Below are positions 15,577-23,745 of a DNA stretch of 64,000 bases, piece after piece. Position numbers and translations under genes: made by a program. Source of the DNA: JBAZDC01 sp041654595 (GTDB lineage: Bacteria; Pseudomonadota; Gammaproteobacteria; Burkholderiales; Burkholderiaceae_B); the NCBI GenBank assembly GCA_964551305.1, contig CAZKBT010000005.1, forward strand, positions 10,435 to 74,434. The letters are read 5' to 3'. Within the stretch, counting starts at the first letter, position 1, and the number at the start of each line of letters is the position of its first letter. The notes under the pieces are model-generated. The model was not told where the DNA came from. It saw only the letters and a list, made by a program, of their open reading frames with translations, and made no database searches.

Positions 15577-16574
15577 AGGCAGTATCGACCATCCATGCAG
15601 GCAAGGCAGGCGCAGCCGCAACCGCGGGTGTCGCGCACGGCCACCGCGGCAACGTCAAGGCGGTTCTAGCGCTGGCGGTCGTGCTGGCGGCGCTGCCGTT
15701 TTGCTTTACCAACAGCTTTTACTTCGACGTCGCGATCCGCATGGGCATCAATGCGATCCTGGTCATCGGGCTCAATCTGCTGATCGGCTACGCGGGACAG
15801 CTCAGCCTGGGACATGCGGGGCTGTTCGGCATAGGCGCCTATGCGTCGGGCGTGCTGTGCGGCAGGCTGGACTGGCCGCCCTTGCTGTCGCTGGCGGTCG
15901 GCGCGGCCGTTACCGGCGTCCTGGCATACGTGGTGGCCAAGCCCATTCTCAGGTTGCGCGGCTACATGCTGGCAATGGCGACGCTGGGCTTGGGCATCAT
16001 CATCTATATCGTGATAACGAACGAGGCGCAGTGGACCGGCGGCCCCGATGGAATGGCCGTGCCATCCCTGGGGGCGCTGGGGTGGGAGGTGTCGGGCGAT
16101 CTTTCGTGGTATGTCCTCGTCAGTGTATTGCTGATGGCCACGACGTGGGGCGCGTTGAACTTGATCAATTCGCCCGCGGGGCGCGCCTTGCAAAGCCTGC
16201 ATGGATCGGAGATCGCCGCGAGCGTGGTCGGCGTCGATACCAGCCGTTTCAAGGTGAGGGTTTTCGTGTTGTCCGCGGTGATAGCCAGCATCGCCGGCAG
16301 TTTGAGCGCGCACTACGTCGGATTCATCACACCGGGCATCGCCGGTTTTTCGCATTCGATCGAGCTGGTCACCATGGCGGTGGTGGGCGGCATGGCCTCG
16401 GTATTCGGCTCCATCGTGGGCGCCGCTTTGCTCACGGTCCTGCCGCAGCTCCTGGTCCAGTTCGACGGCTGGGAAACGCTGGTGTATGGCCTGATCCTGG
16501 TGCTGACCATGATCTTCATGCCCCAAGGGCTGGTGCCGACACTGCGCAAGCGCTTTGAGAAAAGGGGGGCGTGA
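15573..16574 (+). CDS. LIV-type ABC transporter permease (LivM-like)
   Basis: This 333-residue permease starts at the ATG overlapping the LivH stop. The motif INAILVIGLNLLIGYAGQLS near residue 60 and SLGHAGLFGIGAYASGVL are diagnostic of LivM. It carries an N-terminal extension of about 25 polar residues before the first membrane helix. It ends just before the GTGAC preceding the first ATPase gene. The role is the second transmembrane subunit. Confidence 0.9.
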   Translation: MKAVSTIHAGKAGAAATAGVAHGHRGNVKAVLALAVVLAALPFCFTNSFYFDVAIRMGINAILVIGLNLLIGYAGQLSLGHAGLFGIGAYASGVLCGRLDWPPLLSLAVGAAVTGVLAYVVAKPILRLRGYMLAMATLGLGIIIYIVITNEAQWTGGPDGMAVPSLGALGWEVSGDLSWYVLVSVLLMATTWGALNLINSPAGRALQSLHGSEIAASVVGVDTSRFKVRVFVLSAVIASIAGSLSAHYVGFITPGIAGFSHSIELVTMAVVGGMASVFGSIVGAALLTVLPQLLVQFDGWETLVYGLILVLTMIFMPQGLVPTLRKRFEKRGA

Positions 16575-16575
16575 C

Positions 16576-17331
16576 ATGCTCGCCATACGTCGGTTAAGCA
16601 AGAATTTCGGCGGGGTGCAGGCTGTCTGTGACGTCGACATCGAGATCGAGCAAGGGACCATCCACTCGGTCATCGGCCCCAACGGCGCGGGGAAAACGAC
16701 GCTCTTGAACCTGGTTACGGGGATCTATACGCCGAGCGGAGGCGACATTCTGCTCCAGGGAAACAGCATCACGGCGCTCAGCCCGAACCAGCGCGCGCAG
16801 CGCGGAATGAGCAGGACGTTTCAGAACCTGCAGGTTTGCATGAATATGAGCGCCTTGGAAAACGTCATGGTCGGCGCCCATTTGCGGCTGAATCATGGAC
16901 TGCTCTCCGGATTACTCCGGTCCCGCGCGTTGAAAGCCGCGGACGCGGCCTGTCGGGACGAAGCGGTCGAGCTGATGCGCTTCGCGGGCATAGGCGAGCA
17001 CGTGGGCAGGGCGGCCAATGAAATGTCGTATGGCGCGCTCAAGCGCCTGGAGATAGCGCGCGCGCTGGCCGCGCATCCGGCGGTGCTGCTGCTGGACGAG
17101 CCTGCCGCGGGCTTGAACAATACCGAGACGCGGGACCTGGAATTGCTGATCCAGAAGATCGCCGCGCAAGGCGTCACGGTCGTGCTGGTCGAGCACGACA
17201 TGAAGCTGGTAATGGGCGTTTCCAGCCGTATTTCGGTGCTCGACTACGGTAAGAAGCTCGCCGAAGGCACGCCCGAGCAGGTGCGCGCCAACAGCGACGT
17301 CATTGCCGCGTACTTGGGACCGTCTATTTAA
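16576..17331 (+). CDS. LIV-type ABC transporter ATP-binding protein (LivG-like)
   Basis: This 251-residue ATPase has Walker A GPNGAGKTTLL (about 35-45) and Walker B VLLLDEPAAGLN. The LivG-type signature appears as MSYGALKRLEIARAL, with Ala-Leu in place of the more usual Gln-Gln. The ATG at 16576 follows a GGGGGG-rich ribosome site and begins LAIRRLSKNFGG; an upstream in-frame start adds seven residues. It couples ATP hydrolysis to import together with LivF. Confidence 0.9.
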   Translation: MLAIRRLSKNFGGVQAVCDVDIEIEQGTIHSVIGPNGAGKTTLLNLVTGIYTPSGGDILLQGNSITALSPNQRAQRGMSRTFQNLQVCMNMSALENVMVGAHLRLNHGLLSGLLRSRALKAADAACRDEAVELMRFAGIGEHVGRAANEMSYGALKRLEIARALAAHPAVLLLDEPAAGLNNTETRDLELLIQKIAAQGVTVVLVEHDMKLVMGVSSRISVLDYGKKLAEGTPEQVRANSDVIAAYLGPSI

Positions 17332-17346
17332 AGGGGTGGGGCAACT

Positions 17347-18114
17347 ATGCAGAATGTCGTTATCGATAGCGGGCCGGCATCCTCGGATATAGGGCGGCCG
17401 GGCCGGGAGGCGGTGCTCGAAGTGCGGGAACTGGCCAGTCACTACGGTCGCATACAAGCTTTGCATGGCATCGACATGGATGTTGCCGAAGGACAACTGG
17501 TGGCATTGGTGGGCGCCAACGGCGCGGGCAAGTCCACGCTGCTGCGCTGTATTTCGGGCATCCAGCCCACGACGTCGGGCGCGATACGCTACCGCTCGCG
17601 TGACATCACGTCGGCGCAGTCGGAAAGCCGGGTGCGGGCGGGCATATGCCATGTGCCAGAGGGGCGCCAGGTGTTCGGGCCGATGTCCATCGAAGACAAC
17701 CTCCGTCTTGGCGCGTATACGCGCCCGCGCGGCGACATCGCATCCGACATGGAGCGCATGTACGAACTCTTTCCCGTCCTGAAAGAAAAACGGCGCTTGC
17801 CGGCGGGCACCTTGTCGGGCGGACAGCAGCAAATGCTGGCCATCGCGCGGGCCTTGATGGGCAGGCCCGAGCTATTGCTGCTCGATGAGCCCGGCATGGG
17901 CTTGGCTCCTTTGTTGGTCCAGGAGATTTTCCGGGTTATCGTGGAGCTGAAGGAACGAGGCATTACGATACTCCTGGTCGAGCAGAACGCGCAGGCGGCG
18001 CTCTCGATCGCCGATGTCGGCTATGTCATCGAAACCGGCCGCATCACGCTCACCGGCAGCGGCCGGGAGCTGCTGCGGGACGAAAAAGTACAGCGCGCCT
18101 ATCTGGGCATGTAA
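17347..18114 (+). CDS. LIV-type ABC transporter ATP-binding protein (LivF-like)
   Basis: This is a 255-residue ATPase with Walker A GANGAGKSTLL, signature LSGGQQQMLAIARALM and Walker B LLLLDEPGMGLAP. About 20 extra residues precede the usual LivF start, VLEVRELASHYG. The gene follows LivG by 15 bases with AGGGGTGGGG as ribosome site. It is the second nucleotide-binding subunit of the importer. Confidence 0.9.
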   Translation: MQNVVIDSGPASSDIGRPGREAVLEVRELASHYGRIQALHGIDMDVAEGQLVALVGANGAGKSTLLRCISGIQPTTSGAIRYRSRDITSAQSESRVRAGICHVPEGRQVFGPMSIEDNLRLGAYTRPRGDIASDMERMYELFPVLKEKRRLPAGTLSGGQQQMLAIARALMGRPELLLLDEPGMGLAPLLVQEIFRVIVELKERGITILLVEQNAQAALSIADVGYVIETGRITLTGSGRELLRDEKVQRAYLGM

Positions 18115-18129
18115 GGAGCTCGTGCAGTC

Positions 18130-18816
18130 ATGGAAGCAAATGCGGATTCCTGCGCCGCGGTCGAAGGCTTGCTGAAAAGCCGTCATAGCTGTCGCGCATT
18201 CTTGCCCGACGCGGTTCCCAGGCGGGTGATCGAGCGCATCGCGGCCATCGCCCAGCTCACGCCGTCCTGGTGCAATACGCAGCCGTGGCAACTGGCCATT
18301 ACGGTGGGAGACGAGACGCAGCGATTCCGTCAGGCGCTGCTGGAGCAGGCCGCCAGGGAGGAAGGGCGGCCGGATTTCGATTTTCCCGCCGAATACACGG
18401 GTATCTATCGCGAGCGCCGGCGCCGCTGCGGCTGGCAGCTGTATGACAGCGTCGGCATCGAGCGCGGCGACCGCGAGGCGTCATCCGCCCAGGCCGCGCG
18501 GAATTTCAGGTTTTTCGGCGCGCCGCACGTGGCCATCATTTCCACGCCCGGCGAGCTGGGCGTATACGGAGCCGTGGATTGCGGCGCGTATGTGAACAAT
18601 TTCATGCTCGCGGCGCAAAGCATGGGCGTGGCCACTATCGCGATGGCATCCTCGGCGCTGCATGCGCGGTTCGTCCGTTCCTACCTGGACATCGAAGAGG
18701 GACGCCTGCTGGTTTGCGGCATCGCTTTCGGCTATGAAGATGTCGGGCATCCTGCCAACGGCTTCAGGACCGAGAGGGCAGACCCCGGCCAGGTGATCCG
18801 CTGGTTCGGAGAGTGA
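18130..18816 (+). CDS. Nitroreductase family protein
   Basis: This 228-residue FMN-dependent nitroreductase-fold protein has SRHSCRAFLPDAVP at the N-terminus, TPSWCNTQPWQLAI for the flavin site and a C-terminal GIAFGYEDVGHPANGFRTER. Relatives reduce nitroaromatics, quinones or enones, and some dehydrogenate. It lies 15 bases after the last transporter gene with AAGGAG upstream, so it is probably co-transcribed. A role in the pathway (double-bond reduction or aromatisation) is possible but unproven. Confidence 0.85.
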   Translation: MEANADSCAAVEGLLKSRHSCRAFLPDAVPRRVIERIAAIAQLTPSWCNTQPWQLAITVGDETQRFRQALLEQAAREEGRPDFDFPAEYTGIYRERRRRCGWQLYDSVGIERGDREASSAQAARNFRFFGAPHVAIISTPGELGVYGAVDCGAYVNNFMLAAQSMGVATIAMASSALHARFVRSYLDIEEGRLLVCGIAFGYEDVGHPANGFRTERADPGQVIRWFGE

Positions 18817-18840
18817 GCCGGGGGCTTGCGGGCCGCCGCC

Positions 18841-19620
18841 TCATGCGCCGGATGGGCGATATCCCAGGTTGGCCGAAATTCGTTCGCCCGCGCGCTTCAA
18901 GGCAAGCAAATGCCGGGCGGGCGGTTCCTTGCCGATGAACTGCGCGAAGCCCACCAGTCCCAATGTGCCGACGCAATCGCCCGTTTCATCGAAGATCGGC
19001 ACGGCGATGGCGTTCAGGCCCAATATCATTTCCTGCGGCGCTGTGGCCCAGCCCTGCTTCTTGACCTGCTCCACTTCTTTTTCCAGCGCATCGATGTCGC
19101 GCACGGTGAATTCGGTGAAGCGCTCCAGCTCTTTGCCGCGCACGAGATCCATCAGGGGCTGCCGGCTGAAAGCCAGGGCTATCTTGCCTTGCGCCGAGGA
19201 GTGGAATTGCATTTCGGTGCCTGGGCGCACGCCGATTTCGAACATCGAGGTCCCGTAGACGGTGTCGAGCACGATGACGCCGCGCATCCCCACCGCCGAG
19301 ATGGTGACGGATTCGCCCGTTTCTTCGCGGAGTTCGGCGACGGCTTGCTGGGATTGGGTCAGCAGGTCGACGCGCTGGGCCGCCGCGCGCCCGAGAAGAT
19401 GCGTGCGCACGCCCAGCCTGTAGCGCGAACTGGCGGCGTCCTGTGATAGGTAGCCTCGCTCGAACAAGGTGCGCAGGTGCCTGAAGATAGTGGCTTTGGT
19501 CGACGACAGCCGGGTGGCCAGCTCGGATACACCCATTCCGTCCTTGGCCTGCGCGATGGCTTCGAGGATATCGAGGGTGACGTGGACCGATTTAATGGCC
19601 GAGCCTGGCTTGTCGTTCAT
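18841..19620 (-). CDS. IclR family transcriptional regulator
   Basis: This 259-residue IclR protein has an N-terminal winged helix (AIKSVHVTLDILEAIAQAKD, then SELATRLSSTKATIFRHLRT) and a GAF-like effector domain ending SANLGYRP. The ATG at 19620 has AGGA upstream; an earlier TTG at 19644 would add eight residues. It is transcribed with the Dabb gene, divergently from the cupin-aldolase operon. Three related inverted repeats between the divergent units are its likely targets. Its effector is probably a hydroxy or keto acid handled by that operon, by inference. Confidence 0.88.
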   Translation of the reverse strand: MNDKPGSAIKSVHVTLDILEAIAQAKDGMGVSELATRLSSTKATIFRHLRTLFERGYLSQDAASSRYRLGVRTHLLGRAAAQRVDLLTQSQQAVAELREETGESVTISAVGMRGVIVLDTVYGTSMFEIGVRPGTEMQFHSSAQGKIALAFSRQPLMDLVRGKELERFTEFTVRDIDALEKEVEQVKKQGWATAPQEMILGLNAIAVPIFDETGDCVGTLGLVGFAQFIGKEPPARHLLALKRAGERISANLGYRPSGA

Positions 19621-19640
19621 GGAAAGTCCTGCGGTGGTGA

Positions 19641-19943
19641 TCAAAGTTCGCCTGGTACGAAGCTGACTATAGCGCGTTGCTCCACGATCGGCCTGAAGCG
19701 CTGGACGACGTGCTCTTCGTGCTCGTTGCTGCGCAAATAGCGATCCAGGTCGGCCCGGCTGTCGAATTCGATCGAGAAGGCGTAGTCGAACGTATCGTCG
19801 CGTTCGCTGATGTTCCGGCCTATCGAAAAATTCTTCATCCAGGGAAATTGCTTGGGGAAGTCCACATATTCCGCCAGCAGCGCGTCGCGCTGCGCTTGTG
19901 TCGCTTCCGGCTTGAAGCGAAAGAAAAGCGTATGTTTGATCAT
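19641..19943 (-). CDS. Dabb (stress-responsive alpha/beta barrel) family protein
   Basis: This 100-residue protein starts MIKHTLFFRFKPEAT and has SIGRNISERDDTFDYAFSIE, the features of the Dabb dimeric ferredoxin-like fold. Small Dabb proteins act as cyclases, hydrolases or unknown helpers in catabolic clusters. It precedes the IclR gene on the minus strand with 20 bases between them, so both share the divergent promoter region at 19944-20116. No catalytic residues can be assigned. Confidence 0.75.
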   Translation of the reverse strand: MIKHTLFFRFKPEATQAQRDALLAEYVDFPKQFPWMKNFSIGRNISERDDTFDYAFSIEFDSRADLDRYLRSNEHEEHVVQRFRPIVEQRAIVSFVPGEL

Positions 19944-19961
19944 TTCATATCCAGTATAGGG

Positions 19962-19976
19962 TGCCGTATTACGGTA
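19962..19976. promoter_or_regulatory. IclR-type inverted repeat, site 1
   Basis: TGCCGTATTACGGTA is an imperfect palindrome of the form RCC-N7-GG and lies 19 bases upstream of the Dabb start codon. It resembles the two sites at 20074 and 20094 across the divergent region, which suggests that the IclR protein regulates both directions, including its own operon. Confidence 0.45.
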
Positions 19977-20073
19977 CAGATGGTACCAAAAATAATTGAC
20001 TGTTGGGCATCATGGTTAGTTAAATTAGGTAGTAACCCTAGCTGATGTCCGCCTTTTCTTAGATGTTATGATG

Positions 20074-20108
20074 TACCTTAATACGGTATGATGTTCCGTA
20101 ATAAGGAA
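20074..20108. promoter_or_regulatory. Tandem IclR-type inverted repeats, sites 2 and 3
   Basis: TACCTTAATACGGTA (20074-20088) and TTCCGTAATAAGGAA (20094-20108) are two 15-bp palindromes exactly 20 bases apart, about two helical turns, so bound dimers would lie on the same DNA face. Site 3 reaches the region of the start codon of the cupin gene, where occupancy would block transcription or translation initiation. The geometry is seen directly; binding is inferred. Confidence 0.5.
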
Positions 20109-20116
20109 TGAAAAAC

Positions 20117-20494
20117 ATGACAGCTCCAACAGTTCTATATAACTGGAACGATCTTCCGCGCGAAAAAGTTCGCGCCGGCGTCGAGCGTTGCGCGTTTCGC
20201 GGCGATAACGCCATTACGGTCTTCAACTGGATCGAGCCCGGCAATGAAGTGCGTCCTCATACCCATGAGTTCGAGCAATTGGTATACATCCTGCAAGGCG
20301 CGGCGAATTATCACGTCGGCGGCAAGGTGTTCGAATGCCGGCCGGGCAGCATGCTGCGCGTGCCGGCGGGGCGGGAGCATTACATCGAGGTGGTCGGCGA
20401 TCAGACCGTCGTCAATATGGACGTTTTTTCTCCCGTTCGGGATGACTACGCGCATCTGGTCGAGTACCAGCATGCCGACCAGGAGGATCGTTGA
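20117..20494 (+). CDS. Cupin domain protein
   Basis: This 125-residue single cupin has the metal motif RPHTHEFEQLVYILQG (two His and a Glu) and the second motif RPGSMLRVPAGREHYIE. The ATG at 20117 is preferred because AAGGA lies nine bases upstream; an ATG at 20108 adds MKN but has no room for a ribosome site. It is the first gene of the operon with the aldolase and hydroxyacid oxidase. Small cupins in such operons are often isomerases or sugar-acid binding proteins. No specific reaction can be assigned. Confidence 0.82.
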   Translation: MTAPTVLYNWNDLPREKVRAGVERCAFRGDNAITVFNWIEPGNEVRPHTHEFEQLVYILQGAANYHVGGKVFECRPGSMLRVPAGREHYIEVVGDQTVVNMDVFSPVRDDYAHLVEYQHADQEDR

Positions 20495-20497
20495 GCC

Positions 20498-21307
20498 ATG
20501 GCTGCACCGTCCACGTCGACCGCTTCCCTGCGCGAACGCATGCGCGCGCGCGAGGCGCTGCTTGGCACGTTCCAGAAGATCGCCCACTATCACGCTACCG
20601 AGTTGCTGGCCGCCGGCCGTCTCGATTACATCGTCATCGATGCCGAGCATGCCGTGTTCACGCGGCGTGAGCTCGACGCCTGCCTGTTGGCGGCGCGGGC
20701 CGCGGGCATCGCCGCCCTGGTGCGCTTGCCCGACAGTTCGCCGTCCGGCATTCTGGCCGCCCTGGACATGGGGGCGGCGGGTGTCGTCGTGCCTCGCGTG
20801 TCCAGCGCCGCCGCGGCCCGAAAGATAGTCGCCGCCGCTCATTACGCGGCTCACGACGGACTCCGGGGGTTTTCCAATTCGCCTCGGGCCGGCGGCTACG
20901 GCCGGTCTTCCATGCGCGATCACGTAATGCAATCCGATCAGTCCGTCGTGGTCATATGCCAGATAGAGGACGTCGACGCGGTGGAGGCGATCGACGACAT
21001 CGCGGCCGTGGAAGGCGTCCATGGACTGCTGGTCGGCCCTGCGGACCTGTCTTTGTCCTATCAATGCGAGTCGCCGGCGGATCCCGTGGTTGCGGCGGCG
21101 ATTCAACGCGTCGCCCGGGCTGCGCGCGACCATGGCGTCGCCGCGGGCATCGCCCTGGCCGGACTGGACCAGGCGGCTCCGCTTGCGCGGGACGGCTTCA
21201 GCTTTTTCATCGCGGGCACGGACCAGTCGCTGCTGGCCCGAGGCGCATTGGCGCTGGCCGCGCATTTCCAGGAAAGCGTGGTGTCCGTCGGCAAGGAGGA
21301 ATCTTGA
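20498..21307 (+). CDS. HpcH/HpaI family class II aldolase
   Basis: This 269-residue TIM-barrel aldolase shows YIVIDAEHAVF (catalytic His region), CQIEDVDAVEAIDDIAAVEG with a metal-binding Glu and VGPADLSLSY with a metal-binding Asp. The family splits 4-hydroxy-2-keto acids into pyruvate and an aldehyde. It follows the cupin gene by 3 bases and its TGA overlaps the TTG start of the oxidase gene. Pairing with an FMN hydroxyacid oxidase suggests a sugar-acid or hydroxyacid route in which the oxidase makes or consumes a keto acid. The natural aldehyde is unknown. Confidence 0.88.
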   Translation: MAAPSTSTASLRERMRAREALLGTFQKIAHYHATELLAAGRLDYIVIDAEHAVFTRRELDACLLAARAAGIAALVRLPDSSPSGILAALDMGAAGVVVPRVSSAAAARKIVAAAHYAAHDGLRGFSNSPRAGGYGRSSMRDHVMQSDQSVVVICQIEDVDAVEAIDDIAAVEGVHGLLVGPADLSLSYQCESPADPVVAAAIQRVARAARDHGVAAGIALAGLDQAAPLARDGFSFFIAGTDQSLLARGALALAAHFQESVVSVGKEES

Positions 21308-22485
21308 AGGCTTACAACAACGAAGACCTGCGCATGGCGGCCAAGCGCGCCTTGCCCCGCGGTCTTTACGAGTACATTGCCCGCGGCAGCGAAGACGAAA
21401 CCGCCTTGAGCCGGAATCGTTCGGCGCTCGATGCCGTCAAGTTCCGTCCGCGCGTGTTCGTGAGCGTGGAAGGGCGCAGCCAGAAGACCACCGTGCTTGG
21501 CAAGGAGCAGGCGTTGCCGTTGGTGATCGCGCCCACCGGCGCGGCGGGGTTGATGTGGTATCAGGGTGAAATCGCCCTCGCCCGCGCGGCCGCGCAGGCG
21601 GGCGTGCCGTTCACGGTATCGACGTCATCGATCACGTCCATGGAGAAGATCGCGGCCGCCGCCCGGGCGCGCTTGTGGTTCCAGCTCTACATATGGCCCG
21701 ACTTCTCGATGGCGGAACAATTGATCGATCGTGCCGAGGCGGCGGGATACGACACGCTGATGGTGACCGTGGACACCATCGTCAACCCCAATCGCGAATA
21801 CAACTCGCGCAACGGCTTCAATGTGCCCATCAAATTCAACACTCGCAATATCGTCGACGTGTGTCGCCATCCCCGGTGGCTGGTCAACGTCTTTTTGCGG
21901 TATCTCCTGGATAGCGGCATGCCGCAGTTCGAGAATTATCCCGATGAAATGCGCATGTCCATGAGCGGAAACAAGTCGGGCAAGTGGCAGGTGACCAAGA
22001 AATCGGAACGGCTGGGCTGGGATGACCTGAGCCGCTTGCGGGATCGCTGGAAAGGCTCCCTGGTCGTGAAAGGCATACTGGATGCCGATGATGCCGAGAT
22101 GGCGGCCGCTCGCGGCGTGGACGGTATCGTGGTTTCCAATCACGGCGGCCGGAATCTGGATTGCGTGCGCGCGCCGATCGAAGTCCTGGGCGATATCGTA
22201 AAGCGCGTGGGGGACAAGGTGGACGTATTGACCGACAGCGGCTTCACTCGCGGCAGCGACGTGGTCAAGGCGCTGGCGCTGGGCGCGAAAGCGGTCATGG
22301 TCGGACGCTCGCCCCTGTATGGACTGGCATCGGGCGGAGAGTCGGGCGCGCTTGAAAGCATAGGTTTTTATCGGGACGAGATCGACCGGATACTGGCTTT
22401 CATCGGGGTCAAGGACGTGCGCGACCTGGCGCCGCGGCACGTGCACCTCGATATTTTTCCATTTGGACGGGAAGCGCGGTTATGA
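21304..22485 (+). CDS. FMN-dependent alpha-hydroxy-acid oxidase/dehydrogenase (LldD family)
   Basis: This 393-residue protein starts at a TTG behind a strong AAGGAGG site, overlapping the aldolase stop. Family features are APTGAAGLMWYQGEIALARAA (spread over about 75-95), LYIWPD with the active-site Tyr, the Lys in LVVKGILDADD and the base His in VSNHGGRNLD. It oxidises an L-2-hydroxyacid to the 2-keto acid with FMN. Candidates are lactate, mandelate, glycolate or larger acids. The neighbour aldolase suggests that the keto acid is made or used nearby. Its stop overlaps the next gene. Confidence 0.9.
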   Translation: MKAYNNEDLRMAAKRALPRGLYEYIARGSEDETALSRNRSALDAVKFRPRVFVSVEGRSQKTTVLGKEQALPLVIAPTGAAGLMWYQGEIALARAAAQAGVPFTVSTSSITSMEKIAAAARARLWFQLYIWPDFSMAEQLIDRAEAAGYDTLMVTVDTIVNPNREYNSRNGFNVPIKFNTRNIVDVCRHPRWLVNVFLRYLLDSGMPQFENYPDEMRMSMSGNKSGKWQVTKKSERLGWDDLSRLRDRWKGSLVVKGILDADDAEMAAARGVDGIVVSNHGGRNLDCVRAPIEVLGDIVKRVGDKVDVLTDSGFTRGSDVVKALALGAKAVMVGRSPLYGLASGGESGALESIGFYRDEIDRILAFIGVKDVRDLAPRHVHLDIFPFGREARL

Positions 22486-23669
22486 AGCTCGAGACGTGGA
22501 TATATCCCTGGGACCTGGCGTCGGCGGGCGTCGACGCCATGCTGGCGGAAATGCGCGACCTCGGCTTGAGCGGTGTGCGCATCGCCAGCAACTATCATCC
22601 GATCGGCACGCTGTCGGCCCGATCGCGGAATCGCCGCGTGCTTTATACGGAGCTGGGCGGCGTGTTCTTCCCGGCGCGGCCGGAGCGCTACGGGCGCATA
22701 CGCCCCGAGGTCTGGCCGGAGGCGGAAGTCATCCGCGCCTGGCCGCAAACCGCGGAACGCGTCGACCGCTACGGCATGACGCTGAGCGCCTGGACGATAG
22801 GCATGTTCCAGCCTTGGATCACGCATCAACTGCCCGGCAGCGCGCGCGTCACGCCCATGGGCGATGCCATTCCGTCCATGACGTGCCCCGCCAACGAGGA
22901 CGTCAGGGAATTCTTTGCGTCGATGTGCTCGGACCTTGCGCAACAGTACCCGATCACGGGAATCCACCTGGAAGGAATCGCGTTCCACTACTACAACTAT
23001 GGTTGGGTGCGCCCGAGGATACTGATCGACGTATCGCCCTGGAGCAATTTCCTGATGAGCTTGTGCTTTTGCGGCAGCTGCCGCGCGCGGGGCCGGGCAA
23101 AAGGCGTGGACGTCGAGGGGCTGCGCAAGCGTGTCGTCGGCGAGCTGGATAGGTGCTTCGAGGCCCCCGGCGATAAAGACGGCGCGGGCGAGCTGGACGA
23201 ACGTCGCGCGCATTGGCTGGCGACCGATCAGGACTTTGCCGCGTTTCTGGCGCTGCGCGAGGATGCGGTCGTGGGGTTCATACGGACGCTCGCGGATGCG
23301 GTGCGCGCCGTGAATCCGGCCTGCCGCTTGGGCGTATGGAGTCCCATCGAGGTGGACGGTTCATCCGGCGTGGCGTTGGAGCGGGTCATGGACGTGATCG
23401 GCTCCGTGCTGGTGTGGAAACCCGTCGAGCGCCTCGCCGATGCGCGGCGGATACGCGCCTTGGTCGATCGTTCGGACAACGCGGTTGAATTCACGCATTT
23501 CCAAGCCTGCGGGTGGCCGCACGGCGCGGAGTCGGCCGAGGTTCGCCAAGAACTGGAGACAGCGTTTTCGCTGCCCGCCGACGTCGTCGCCTTCTACAAC
23601 TACGGCCTGCTGCGGGCGGGCCAGATGCGCCGCATGGTGGATATTGCCCGCACCCTCGAAAGCGGTTGA
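22482..23669 (+). CDS. Uncharacterised TIM-barrel, glycoside-hydrolase-like protein
   Basis: I do not recognise a named family. The 395-residue protein begins KLETWIYPWDLASAGVD and reads like a (beta/alpha)8 barrel: repeated strand-helix units, an acidic strand end in TGIHLEGIAF (about 160) and a late FTHFQACGWPHG. A cysteine group CFCGSCRARGR near residue 195-205 is unusual and could bind metal. No signal peptide is seen. Translation is coupled to the oxidase gene (overlap of 4 bases) and a TRAP importer follows, so it probably acts on the imported compound or its product. Confidence 0.6.
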   Translation: MKLETWIYPWDLASAGVDAMLAEMRDLGLSGVRIASNYHPIGTLSARSRNRRVLYTELGGVFFPARPERYGRIRPEVWPEAEVIRAWPQTAERVDRYGMTLSAWTIGMFQPWITHQLPGSARVTPMGDAIPSMTCPANEDVREFFASMCSDLAQQYPITGIHLEGIAFHYYNYGWVRPRILIDVSPWSNFLMSLCFCGSCRARGRAKGVDVEGLRKRVVGELDRCFEAPGDKDGAGELDERRAHWLATDQDFAAFLALREDAVVGFIRTLADAVRAVNPACRLGVWSPIEVDGSSGVALERVMDVIGSVLVWKPVERLADARRIRALVDRSDNAVEFTHFQACGWPHGAESAEVRQELETAFSLPADVVAFYNYGLLRAGQMRRMVDIARTLESG

Positions 23670-23745
23670 AGCGGCATGCATCGACTGCTCTAACTGCACA
23701 GACCCCGTTTTACCATCGTTTCATTGATTTCCAGGAGACACGTTC

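Noticed and set aside
14631..16574. A 647-residue fusion ahead of the LivM-like permease
   Set aside because: The first part is a shifted frame of the LivH-like gene. The real start is the ATG at 15573 overlapping the LivH stop.
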